From Glutinoglossum americanum (taxonomy: Eukaryota > Ascomycota > Geoglossomycetes > Geoglossales > Geoglossaceae), in contig JAGHQL010000261.1 of the NCBI GenBank assembly GCA_020080175.1, forward strand, positions 1 to 25,006: a DNA stretch of 25,006 nt. The letters are read 5' to 3'. The notes beneath the pieces were generated by a model that saw nothing but the letters and a program-made list of their open reading frames with translations, made no database searches and had not been told where the DNA came from. The position numbers and the translations under genes are program-made. Shown piece after piece: positions 1 to 10,317 of the stretch (the first letter of the stretch is position 1; the number at the start of each line of letters is the position of its first letter).

Positions 1-466
1 GGTCAACTTCGAAGCATATAAGCTTCTTGATATCCTCTCATTAATGTAGCTAGTCAAAGCATTTCAATACACTCAATTTTAACCATTCTACATGCCCCCT
101 ACGTGCCCCGTAGCCTCTTTTCAATAGGAAATAGTCTAGTCTTCCGTGAGAATTGATTACGTAATCTTGGCGAAATGTTGATTTTTCAGGGGGCAGGAGT
201 GCAAATTGAGTACATCGTGATGATTGAGAACGTGAGGATTTTAGATGCTGGATAAGCACACTGCCTCGATGACCGACTAGGCTCATAGCCAGTCATTCTT
301 TCTGAAGTATTGGGGATGGGCATGCTCGTGTTACTGACGGAAAGATGTTTTAGTTTCAGATTTACGGCGCACCCACATTAGATAATAATAGTGTTTTGGT
401 ATCACTGGATTGGAATTATTCCTGAACTATCTAGTCATCGCTATGCAGTCAATCCCCTCTTCGCAA
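1..466. other. 3' flank of the S41 peptidase gene, no gene seen
   Basis: This AT-leaning stretch lies downstream of the S41 peptidase stop codon. It has only short open frames with no recognisable domain and unconvincing starts. I see no tRNA, repeat array or transposon end. It probably holds the 3' UTR and polyadenylation region of the peptidase gene. Confidence 0.5.
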
Positions 467-3424
467 TCAACGCATCTTCGACGGCGGGGGCGGACCGACA
501 TTCACCAAACCCGGCGTCGCACCCGTGCCACAGCTCTGCGCGTTAGCCGCTGGGGCGCAAAAGCCCTGTTGTAAGTGCTGGCTCCCCACGTCTACGTCCG
601 TTGATGCCTGAAACTGGCACCTCCCACCATTGCGACAGCGTGCTTGGGACGAAGAACACTTCGGGAGGCACCGAGACGACGGGCCTGTCTTGCCGCTGCC
701 CAGGCATGTAGTCACACTGGCGCAGACGAGGCCGCCTGAGCAGCCTCCGGAGTATTTGCAGTCCCTGGTTTTAGTGGTGAAGGTATCTCGCGGTTTGGAG
801 TTATATCGCGGTGCGAAGGCGGCATCTAGGCCATCATTCAGGGATGTGAGGTATGGGATGGAGGAGGTGTTGAGGGTGTTGAGGTGAGTGGTTAGGTTTG
901 AGAATGTGCCGGGCGTTCCTGAGAGCGGGCCAACGAAATCAGTCTTGTTTGTTCCCGTTGGGGCGAAGCCCGTCGAGCCCTGGACACAGAGGCTGGGCTT
1001 GCTCCAGATTGCATCGGCGGCGTACTGCCAGAGCGCGGTGTAGTTGTAGATTGTCTGGGGCGTGTAGAAAATACGGCAGTCGGCCGCCTCGTAGGCGAAC
1101 TGTAGTGGAATCGTCTCGTCTTTTCGGACTTGGTCGCGCAGGTTGATACTGGCGAAGGTCACGTAGACGTCGAGGGCTTGGGTGCGGTTAGGCAGGAAAG
1201 TGACTTCTGAAGAGTTTTGGTCGGCGAGGAGCAGCTGGGTGAAGCCGATATTGGCATCGAGCGCGTAGGTGGCGTATGAGCGCGCGCCACGACTCCCGCT
1301 CGGTGCTTGCATCGGCCCTGTGCTCGGTCTGCCGCCGGCGACGACGACGCGTACGCCGGCTTCATGGTGCATCATCTCCATGAAGAGGGAACAGGAGGAA
1401 TCACATATGCCATCAGAAAGCTGAGAATGTCAAAGACTGCGGGGGTGAGATTGGGAGGCTGCTTACTATGATAATATCTTCTGCTGCGTAGGGGGGAGCT
1501 GCATTTGGTGGTGCAGGGTTGGCACCATATCCATAAACTGCGAAAGCAACACCCTCACTGCCTGTCGCTGCTACGTCGAAGGTGAAACTAGAGAGGTTGT
1601 AACGTTGCTATAGACGATATCTTCGTTAACCAGCGTTTTACAACCTCAGTCGATCAATCGGGGAATTAAAAAACGTACAGTAGTGGTGAAAGTATCTCCA
1701 TCATACGAATGAGGGCCAAAGAACTCAGCCCAGGAAGTGAAATTCTGGCCCGTATTCGCGTTGAGGCGATCCGTCGCTACCCACTCGCTGTCCGCTAGGA
1801 TGTAGTAACCATCGTCAGTGCCATTCAAGCTGTTCCAGTAGTTCGTCATCGTCTCGCCCATCACATCTGCAGAGTGGTGGGCGCGCATGCGGGAACCAGC
1901 AAAGGGGTCGATGTTTGGGAAGAACTGTTTAAACGCATCAATCGCCAAAAGTGGCTGCCCGCCAACATTCTGCTGGAGATCTATAACGACTTTTTGAAGG
2001 CTGGCAGCTTTGCTTTGTGCGATGAATTGCCCGATCGTACTTTGAAACGTATTGATCGCATCGCCGTATTCGTCGAAGCTGGGGATGCTGAGGACGGAGG
2101 TGGATGTGGAGTTGAGGAAATAGCCTGTTCACATACCAGCATGAGTATGGGTATGAGTGAATGTATAGCGGGGTTTCGAGATGGGGGGCTTCGTGTTTTT
2201 ATAACGTTCAGCTAATTGGTGAAGTGAGCCTACCGGAAATGTATCCCCCTCCGTATGTCCCTAGATCTACCTGTGCCACATCGGGGATGTCGGGGTAGGC
2301 GGTGTTATTCCATGAGGATGGCGCGGGCGGCGCTAGTGAGGAGACGGTTGATGTTGCTGCGGCCGTGGGCGTAGAAGATGGGGCTACGGATGAGGAAGCG
2401 GAGGAGTTAGTCGTGTTATCGCTTAAATCGGGATCGAAAGATGCCGGGTAGAAGCCTAGTACGAAGAAATTATAGAAGTCCCCTCCAGTCTCTAGAGGGC
2501 CGGTAGGGCCGGGGTCGTTGTAGATAACGAGATAACGATCACTGATCTTCGTGCCATTTTCGAGCGTGAAGGTTATCGTATCGCCGGGGTAGAAGGTCGC
2601 CCCACCGCTGAAGACGTTGAAGAACCCCTGGACGTCTTGTGCGGCACTGAGCATTAGCTGGTTCCAGTCGGCGTGTGGCTCGAGGGTCCCGACGGAGTTC
2701 TTGGACGCGAATTTTGTCAGGTAGGCGGTAGCATCTATGCCGTTGATGGAGGCTATGGCAGATGGTTGGTAGGTTGTGAAATAGGAGCTCTCAAAGAGAT
2801 CCACTGCTCTCGCGTCAGTAGTGTGCAAGTACAGGCTAGTGTGGAAGAAGTACTAGCCAAGTAGACCTTTGGAAGCTGCACTCCATCAAGCGAAAGAGAG
2901 ACAATGTCGTATGGACTTGCGAAATTGAAGGCAGAGAGAATTCCAGCGAAAAGATTGACATGCCCGTCATGTGTTGCATACAAGAGAGTTTGCAGAGCAG
3001 CCTCAAACTCGTACTGATTTGGAAAATTTCCATCGTTTATTGCTTGCTGCAGCTCTTCCAGACCTCCCAATAGATCAACACCTGGCTGTTGGTAGCTCGC
3101 TGGCGGATTCTTGAGGTACGTTAATGTGCTTTGGAATTGGAGAGTATCATTATAGTATTGGAGGAAGCGAGTCGCGACGGCAGGATTGAAAGGAACGCTT
3201 GTAAGGCATTCGTATGCAAGACTGGCATTGAAGACACTCGTATCTATTGAAGTATTAGATATTATGGGATTCCAAATGCTTCTACAAGGCTAATTAATAC
3301 CTTTGGAATTAACGATAGCACCGCACGCCGTTGACTGGGGAGCTCGGGCGCCTAAGGTTGGCGAGGCTGGCGCCGCAAGAGACGCGCCTAACAGCAGCAG
3401 CAGAAACCACTGCAAAAGACACAT
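467..3424 (-). CDS. Secreted S41 family serine peptidase (CPAF/UstP-like)
   Basis: Six exons on the minus strand: 3424-3301, 3243-2854, 2803-2234, 2124-1679, 1607-1467 and 1420-467. Introns of 57, 50, 109, 71 and 46 nt have GT/AG ends, and the joined frame is open for 874 aa. The start opens a signal peptide (residues about 1-19, Leu-rich core, then SLAAP), so the protein should be exported. The fold fits fungal S41 peptidases related to chlamydial CPAF and to UstP of the ustiloxin cluster: THDGH near residue 136 carries the likely catalytic His, VIDLQQNVGGQ lies at about 408-418, and DGICDSSCSLF at 560-570 has the likely nucleophile Ser566 before Cys567. YEAADCRIF near 667-675 may supply the acidic residue. 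A Ser/Thr-rich linker lies in exon 3, many NxS/T sites are present, and residues 778-854 form a cysteine-rich tail. The family call is secure. The substrate is unknown, and no UstYa-like or RiPP precursor gene is visible here. Confidence 0.88.
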
Positions 3425-4318
3425 CCTGGTCACCCCCAAAAGCCCAAAATCAACGAGCAGCTGCCACTTTTGAAATTCAAAACAAACGAGCGTGGAGAAT
3501 GAGAAGTTCATCGCTGTCGCACAAGAAAAGAGCGGATGGCGTCGTAATTAACATTTGAGCTTTTCAACGACGGGAGGGTCTAGCTGACAGGGCAGTGCTT
3601 GTGCATAGTAGTAACCTGACTCCGTGACTATTATTATTATACGAGACACAGTGGGTTATGTGCAGGCCCTTCATATCCTCCTGGCACTTCTGCCCTCCGT
3701 CTCGATCAGCCTTGCGCATGGCCATGACGGTCGGATCGGAGAGAGCAGGTGGAGAAATGGGGGCGGAAAAAGCGCAGAAAGAAAGCCAGCATTCGAGGTC
3801 AGCCTGTGCAGAACCGGGGAGTTGGCAGTGAACGACGCGCAGGGAAAAGTAGCGATATTGAGGGGCAAGCCGAGCAGGGGCTTTTACGTAGAACAAGACG
3901 AGATGACGACTCCGGCGGCCCCCCGACCATGATATGCGAACATTCTGGATTGCTATTCTAGAAAGACATCCATCGCCGTATTTTTCTATCTTGACTTAAA
4001 TTATGCTTGCAAAGCAGCTTCAAGTAGTCTTTACATCTATTTAGTCTCTAGAAATGTGGTTTTGACGGGGCCCGAGTCCGTCGGGCTTTGTCGTTGCTTC
4101 CATCATTGCTGCTTTGGTTCGTCCCAACGCAAATAAGGGCTGACCCAGGCTTATTCCGGAGCGGTCAAAGGTTCTCCCGCCGGCCAGTGCAGCTTGGGAT
4201 ACTCGGACGTTTGCATTACTCCAAGTCAAAGTATTGCAAATCCTACCATAGCAATCTGTCAAACCCTACTACAGCAATAATACACCGGCTTCTCCAATTT
4301 CACCATTAGCTAAATTAT
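3425..4318. other. Intergenic, promoter side of the S41 peptidase gene
   Basis: About 0.9 kb without a convincing gene. The first few hundred bases should contain the peptidase promoter, but I see no clear TATA box. Around 4231-4275 there is a weak direct repeat (CCTACCATAGCAAT followed by CCTACTACAGCAAT, about 24 bp apart). Short frames on both strands overlap one another and have no recognisable domain. Confidence 0.4.
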
Positions 4319-4549
4319 CTAGAAAACAGCTGTGGCGCCGCCGTTGACAACTTGAGCATGTCCTCCTGGTGTCATACCTACCTGACAACATAAGCGGTAC
4401 CGCCTTGGATCGCATTTTCGTGGTACATGTGGATTTGCACCTCCACGGCAGTATAATTTCCAACACTCCGGCCCAGAGATACCTACCGGCTTTGATTGCG
4501 GGCAGAGTGCACGAAGGGCCACACCGATCCATAACGCAAGGAGCGACAT
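4319..4549 (-). CDS. Possible small cysteine-rich secreted protein
   Basis: A 76-codon frame starts with ATG and a hydrophobic stretch (MSLLALWIGVALRAL) that could be a signal peptide. The tail has six cysteines spaced C, CxxxxC, C, CC (GPECWKLYCRGG, RKCDPRRYRLCC). Such layouts are common in fungal small secreted proteins and effectors. Two GTAGGT sites (after QSKP and after LCCQ) could be intron donors, so the true ending may differ, and the second could splice to a nearby acceptor giving a short LFSR ending. I do not recognise a family. The frame may be chance, since it lies in a gene-poor stretch beside a pseudogene. Confidence 0.25.
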   Translation of the reverse strand: MSLLALWIGVALRALCPQSKPVGISGPECWKLYCRGGANPHVPRKCDPRRYRLCCQVGMTPGGHAQVVNGGATAVF

Positions 4550-5331
4550 ACTCTACTCTGCATCCCTGGAAGGGGTGATGAAAATAGTCGAATCCGAGCA
4601 GTACTGCGATATCGTCACATCAGAGATAGCGGAAGGGTGGGACCACGGAACCGGAAGTGGGGCTCGTATTGGCGGCTTTCGTGTTACAGTAGTGAACCCC
4701 CGTGCACATCTATTCGGCATTCCCCGAGGCTCAAAGGCGCTTTTTGCTCTGTTTGCGGCCTCCGACTTCATCAGACCAAAGCCCAGCACCGAGGACCCCT
4801 AGCAGCTCCTATCATCTCTTTTCTTTTTTAAGCTGTTTCCTGAGCTCCCCCGCTCTGGTTCTATTTTGAGTACCGCTTCCCGTAAACTCTGGCTTCCTTG
4901 GTTCCGACTTCTGTGCTAAATAAAAATATATACGTGCTATAAGGTCTCAAACGCCACGAGATCTTTAAATGTACTAAAATAGATGGACCATACGGTAAAA
5001 TGCTTGAGACTCGGTTCAACATCACGTGGGAATGAGTGACAAGCCCTCCTATCAGTACATTACCGTAGTTTCCGCCCGCTACAGTAACTTTAGCTTGCTT
5101 AGCAGTAAGGTCGCTGTGGCCTTACGGCCGCTGTTGAAGGCTGAAGAGCGGTGCGAAGAGGCTAAGTACCAAAGTCCGAAAGGGTTTAGCTCCGGAATAG
5201 CTAGAGCGCCGAAATGGCTCTCAATCCTGCTGGCATCCTGCGGAAAGACGCGTAACCACCAGCCTGAGTGCCCGCTTTCAGAATCGCGGAATTGCCCGCC
5301 GGGTGTCTCCTGGGTCCAATTGGTCTGGTGA
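4550..5331. other. Intergenic, unidentified possibly repeated sequence
   Basis: No gene can be supported. The part at 5026-5363 is more GC-rich than its surroundings and is open on both strands (about 100 codons on plus, 94 on minus). Neither translation resembles a family I know. An AT-rich spacer lies at about 4915-4985. Confidence 0.35.
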
Positions 5332-7070
5332 TTTGATCCCACGACTCGCCTAACTACCAGCAACCGTCAGCGTGCGGGAAGATGTCAACAGGACAGGGAA
5401 CAGAACCCGGAAAACCACCCTGCTGTCGAACCAGGGCCAGAAAACCCTGAAGGTGTCGAAAATCAGTCTTTCATTCCAAACTGGCCGACTGAGCCTAAAA
5501 CCTCATCGCGGCATAGGTCTCTTACTAATACCTGTGGCAATATTCTGTTGGTTATCCTTCCGCTTCTGTTTACTGCTTTGGCGATAGTCGGTACCACATA
5601 CAATGGAAAGCTAGCCTCTGCTTACCCAGCAGGGAGAAGATTAATTGAAGCCACCCATTATGCGGGCAGTTGCCGTCGAAGACGCATTTTCCGTTACAGT
5701 CACTGACTTTTTCATCAGGGCCCTACCGTCTATCTAATTGTGTTCGCTGTCATTGCTGGGGACAGCTTGAAAAGGTTGGCGCTATTCGAGGCTAAGTGCT
5801 GCATTAGGCTCGCGCTAATAGAGCGATCAATAGGCAGTTCAAGCTTTGCCGGGGCGTTCACATCGCTCTATATGCTACGAACGTTCAGTCTTTCTGGGGT
5901 GGCTATAGGGCCCCTATAGTCTTTATCTCCAGCGGGAGGTCGAGCTTCTTTAAGGCTGATCGCTATTGCTAACACGAGCTTAATGGTATAATCTTACTAC
6001 GATACTTGGACTTGTCAAATCTGAATGCAATGTACGCATCACCATTTCAGGGTCTATCTTACCTCCGTAGGGTACGGCCAGTGTTAAATGTCCTATATTT
6101 ATCCTCTGTCACAGCTCCGGATTCATCCCAAAGTTCAGGTATGAATGTATGGGGGAATATAAAAATTCCCGCGTATTGGAGGGTCTCAACTCCTCTATCC
6201 ATGACGGAAGCGATTGGGTTCCTCTCCCGAAAGGCAGGGTCCCTTATCCCTCGCTCGTCGGGGTCCCGGTAGCAAGGATTCCTAGTGAAGGCAAGAGTTC
6301 CTTCGCGATAGAATCCTCCTACTTTCTTTTGGATTGTCCCAGGGTGTCGAAGTCAGGCACGGGCATCGTGTTCCAGGGCCAGTGTCCAGCTCCAAACTCA
6401 AATTGTTATTTTTGGTACTGGTGTCCCAAGTGACTGGTACACCAGTTTCCTGTTTGGAACTAACACGGAATTTAACCTGAATACCAACATTACAACCCTT
6501 ATGAGAATTGTCTTTGTTATGGGGAAAGGTCAGGGAGTAGGGCTTACGGTTGTCGATTTCACTGTCACTCTTTCATACGTAGGGTCTCATGTTGGCTGCA
6601 ATGGGAAAAGCTGCGCAGTTATGGAAATGCGGAAATCTCATCTGGATCATACACCCCCCGAAACCGCACCTCTTTATACGATCAATTATTTCTCTAACTT
6701 TGCCTCCAGCTTCTCCTATGCTACCTATCTGAACATAGGAACTGGAGTAGCCACTCTGACTGAAGACTTTATCTCTAATACCACCATTAGCGAAGGTGGT
6801 GGTATGGCGTTGTATTCCATTCCACAGGCTCTCTTGACATCACGTCTCAACCAAGCTTTTAACACTTACTAGCTACGCAGCCTCAGCACCCCTCCTAGCG
6901 CCTTTACCAGAAGCTTGCCCGCCAGCCTCAATGGATCTAACCCTCACGAGACGTTGGACACAACTGCTGGCGTCACAACCTCTCCATAAGAGTATAGCCT
7001 TTTTAGGCTTAGCGCGCGCCTGCGTGGGTCTGAGTTCACTGAAGGAATCGGCATATAGGGCCGGCCACGA
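5332..7070 (+). pseudogene. Decayed multi-pass membrane protein gene
   Basis: Reading in pieces, the strand encodes a recurrent but unnamed fungal membrane protein type. In order: an acidic/proline tail (PENHPAVEPGPENPE), a first membrane helix (ILLVILPLLFTALAIVG near 5545-5595), a second (PTVYLIVFAVIAG), the segment SLSPAGGRASLRLI, which matches SLSPLGGQASLR as I remember it from this family, VWGNIKIP, FAIESSYFLLDC, DWYTSFLFGTNTEFN, and LNQAFNTY before a TAG. An in-frame TAG lies at 5917-5919 where the family has Trp, and another at 6870-6872 after NTY. The reading phase changes near 5985, 6180 and 6400. The 54-nt segment 5665-5718 looks like an intron (CACTGAC branch, CATCAG end) whose donor now reads GGCAGT. 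The TGG-to-TAG changes fit RIP on the other strand. The right end is approximate. Confidence 0.65.
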
Positions 7071-7413
7071 CTGAACATCCAGCAGTAGCATAGCCGCGCT
7101 ACTTATTATCCTACTGCGTAAACCACGCCAAAAACAGTTCGGGGACCTCACCGAACTCTTTTATGATAGGTTATTCTACAATGTAAATTAATTCAAAAAC
7201 ATCTGAGGCAACTGTTGGGCTTGCTACTAAAATTTGTAATATATATTTTTCACCCCTTCTCAAGGGCTGCATTTCGCTCAAAAAATGGGTGACTTGCAAG
7301 TTTCCAAAGTCTGAGTTGTGGCACGACTTCCACGCTCGACGGCGCCCACTAGCTTGCTCTGAGAGAATTTATTCTATTACTATTTCGATATGAGATATGC
7401 TCGATTTTCATTC
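7071..7413. other. AT-rich spacer
   Basis: Low-GC sequence between two gene relics. It has no open frame of note, no repeat and no RNA gene that I can see. The far end of the decayed membrane gene may fade into its first hundred bases. Confidence 0.4.
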
Positions 7414-7860
7414 TTACGAAGTTTTGTAGAGAATGGACTGTACGGGGCCATCTTGCTTCCCCGTAGCAACTACTCCATAAACCCCTAGGTTTAAGGAGAG
7501 TCTGTTGGCGATTAGAGCAGAGACGAACCACCCAACTTCAAGGTGTTCTGCTAGTTTATATCTTACATGGGAATATAGAGAAGGCTTTGGGTATGAACGA
7601 AATCAACCCTGTCTGCCCCGCACACTCCAGACGTTAGGAACCAGCAACTTAAGAGTTGAAAACCCGATCAGGTACATTGACAAAGTAAACGCATCCCCGG
7701 GATGTCTGCGTAGCTGCCGGATCGCAAAGACCAATGGACCAGTCTGTGACAGAACGAGCAAAACGGTGGATTTCCAAAGGGCCCAGCCAGGCACGGCGTG
7801 CATCCCGTACCCCAGAGTACCGAATATCTTCTCAAACATGCCCTGGATCCGTGAATGCAC
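7414..7860 (-). pseudogene. Possible relic of a membrane protein gene
   Basis: The minus strand holds one frame of 149 codons with a single internal TGA (7605-7603). The first part reads like membrane protein: GMHAVPGWALWKSTVLLVLS followed by TGPLVFAIRQLRRHPGDAFT and MYLIGFSTLKLLVPNVW. After the TGA the same frame continues plausibly (VRYKLAEHLEVGWFVSALIA, then NRLSLNLGVYGVVATGKQDG). No ATG begins it, because the codon at 7860 is GTG and a stop lies just upstream, so it could be an inner exon. A 140-codon frame on the plus strand (7505-7927) overlaps it but looks less protein-like. I do not recognise the family. Confidence 0.28.
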
Positions 7861-8140
7861 GCCAGAACATTCTCAATGTCCTGCGCGCTGCAACTGCGTA
7901 GATTGTAGAAGTAGTGCATTAGACTAGCTTCCGAGGTCCTCACAAACGGGTCCACGTAGATGTATTCGTATTGCCGATTTGTTTTTGGACATGGTAGGTC
8001 TTCGTCGCCGCAGGAAACTACTTCTTTGCCGCGATGTCTCTCGAACTGCGGAAAAGCGACAGCATTGCAAGCCAGTCCTGTTGATCGAGGGTGGTTTGGT
8101 GGTTAGAAAAGGGGCCATATTTTCCAAGTCTCTCTAAACC

Positions 8141-9947
8141 CTAAACATACAATCCAGACACCCGCAGTGCATTCTGGATTATAGTTTCTTTAACCACTGC
8201 GAAGACTAGGCGTATATTCGATGTGTCATCAGCGTTAGTGAGGTGTGGATATAGATTCGGGTGAGCGCGGTTAACTTGGTTAAAGCGGCAGAGGATGTAC
8301 TTTGCGGCTCTGTTCACGTCGTTGCCCCCGGAATAGTCCGGAAAATAGTTACTGAGTGGAAACCTAGCCAGCTTGCTCTCGAAACCACTGACATTGCTCA
8401 GGAACAAAACGATCGACGTGGCCTGAAACAACCTCGAGTTAACTACGGAATCAAAAAGTACTAGTGACTCCATCATTCCGGTTTGATTCGATTTCCCCGG
8501 AAGGATCTCATTGTAAGAACCTAGATTCACGACGAAGATGATGGTTGTGATTCCGTCAAACTGGGGAATCCACTTTTTCTTCTCAGACCTCTGCTCTCCA
8601 ATATCGATGATATGCATTCTAAGGGCACCCATTGTAAATGGGTATTCTCTGATCCCTGTAGTGCAAGCCTTAAGAACATCAGCTTCAGTGGGGGTATAGT
8701 CGGGCTTGACGATCCTTTTTATCTCTTCGAAGAAACTACGAACGATTAGCCTAGGCCGCAGCATAAGATTTCTAATTACTGACTATTGTGCCGAGTCCAT
8801 GAGATAAAATTCGTTCTGACGTTCCATGACCTTTAGGATGCACGGATCGTGCCACATGGAGCTGACTGCCTCGCCAACCTTAGCTTCAAGAGGCTTCTTG
8901 GGGTCAGGGCCGATAGAGTAGTCCACCAAGAAATTGCAGTATTCCCGATTAACCTCCCGCTCCGGCTGTATCCCTAACTGCTCCATAGCTCCTATCAAGG
9001 TCTTTGCGCAGTCGACGACATTTCTGTAGATTGTGAGCCGGTACGTTTCCAGCTCCTCTACGGAGAAGCCATTATGGTGGACTATCCACATTTGCTTTAC
9101 GATGTCGTCCTTCCCACTGTCAGCAGTCCCAAGGAGCAGGACCTTGCAAACTTTTCTTAAGCTTATCGCGTCTTCCTTAAGGCGGCGGTCAATCACTTGG
9201 GACCGCTTATTCGCTTCCACTAATTTGGTGCCCGCTTGCTGTCGCCGAAGACTTCCCCTCCGAAGCGCCCGCTCGTATACCTTGGAGACAAAGAGCTCGC
9301 GATCGAACTGAAAAACCATCGAGAGTTTTGATAAATTGTTGGAGCATCGACTAAATAGAGAAGGTGTAACAACCAATGACGTAGAATCGTTTTCAACTCG
9401 TCTAAAGATCTTGCGTGAACCGGGCCCCTCGAGTAGCACGCTCTGCTCCGATATCATTTTGCTGTAAACATTAGGCACTAGCCGCATTAGATGATTACGA
9501 AAAAAATTCTTACCGGTTATATGCTGTGAGAAGTAAGGTCAAGGCGTTCGTTTGTCGCTCGATCATCTTCTGCAGATCATCCAACCTTCTACTCTCGAAC
9601 ATAAGTTTGATTTTGCTGGCAAGGTCATGTGTTTCGTCTCCCGTCTGGCGCAGCTCTGAGAACTGGGCGTCTATTTTACAGATTAGCGTTCTGCAACAAG
9701 TCATCGAAACGTCCAAATCCGAGACTAGCGGATGGTGTGGCTCAGCAAGATCGGTGTCTGTCCACTCTTTGATCTTTGCTAATGCGGCCTTCAGAGCCGT
9801 AAGCTGAGCCGCAAGGTCGATAAAAGTGAAATCTGCGTCCCTCCACCGATTCTGAAGCTCGTGAACGGTGTTTATCGTCTTGTCGAGGACGTCAATAATG
9901 CTGGCGACCGCGCCAGCTGCGCCAATAACTGTTACAGCTTCCGTCAT
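8141..9947 (-). CDS. HeLo-like domain fused to a degenerate G-protein alpha domain
   Basis: Three exons (9947-9514, 9461-8784, 8735-8141) with introns of 52 and 48 nt join into 568 aa. Residues 1-145 resemble the fungal HeLo-like/STAND N-terminal domain ([18 protein letters not shown], closing [10 protein letters not shown]). Residues about 146-215 hold the usual linker ([33 protein letters not shown]). Residues about 245-568 align with G-alpha: [79 protein letters not shown]. Compared with canonical G-alpha, GESGKST is now ADSGKDD (257-264), the arginine finger is Lys393, DVGGQ is DIGEQ (415-419, Gln kept), NKKD is SNVS (484-487), TCAT is TNAD (537-540), and the C-terminal Cys is Ser. The myristoylated N-terminus is replaced by the HeLo-like domain. 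The frame is intact and the splice sites good, so the gene looks live. GTP binding is doubtful. A role near cell-death or self/non-self signalling is inferred only from the N-terminal domain. Confidence 0.88.
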
Positions 9948-10317
9948 CCCTGAAAGATACCGTCAAGTCACCCTACTATGGAATATTGAGATTGGTCGGG
10001 GAGAATGTCTGGATTTGTAGTTCGAGCTGAGACACCCCACCTCGCTTGAAGGGCTCAATTTTCTGGAGTCATTGGAGGCCTAACATAGAGTAAGAGAATA
10101 TGCTCTGCAAGAGATGGCTATAAAGCGGTTTAGAAGAGGCAGGAGAGACTTGAGCATATTTGAGAATGGCAGAGCGAAAAGCAAAGCTATCACAATTCTG
10201 GGTTTGCCGGGCGGGCGGCGGGGGAAGGGTTGACTACGAACATGTTGTGTCAAAAAGTTTCGATACCCCACCACGATCCCGGTCGCAACGAACATTGCAC
10301 GAACGTCCCAATTATAG
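9948..10317. other. Upstream region of the HeLo/G-alpha gene
   Basis: Putative promoter and 5' leader of the minus-strand gene ending its region at 9947. I see no TATA element close to the start and no gene. The stretch runs into a short inverted-repeat element at 10318. Confidence 0.4.

Noticed and set aside
467-4549. A ribosomally made peptide cluster around the S41 gene
   Set aside because: No UstYa-like oxidase and no precursor with repeated Kex2-type cores is visible; the S41 family alone is not enough.
5026-5363. Frames of about 100 codons open on both strands
   Set aside because: Neither reads like a known protein; double-strand openness here probably reflects composition or a repeat.
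7505-7927. 140-codon plus-strand frame rich in Cys, Arg and Pro
   Set aside because: Less protein-like than the minus-strand frame that overlaps it; probably a shadow.
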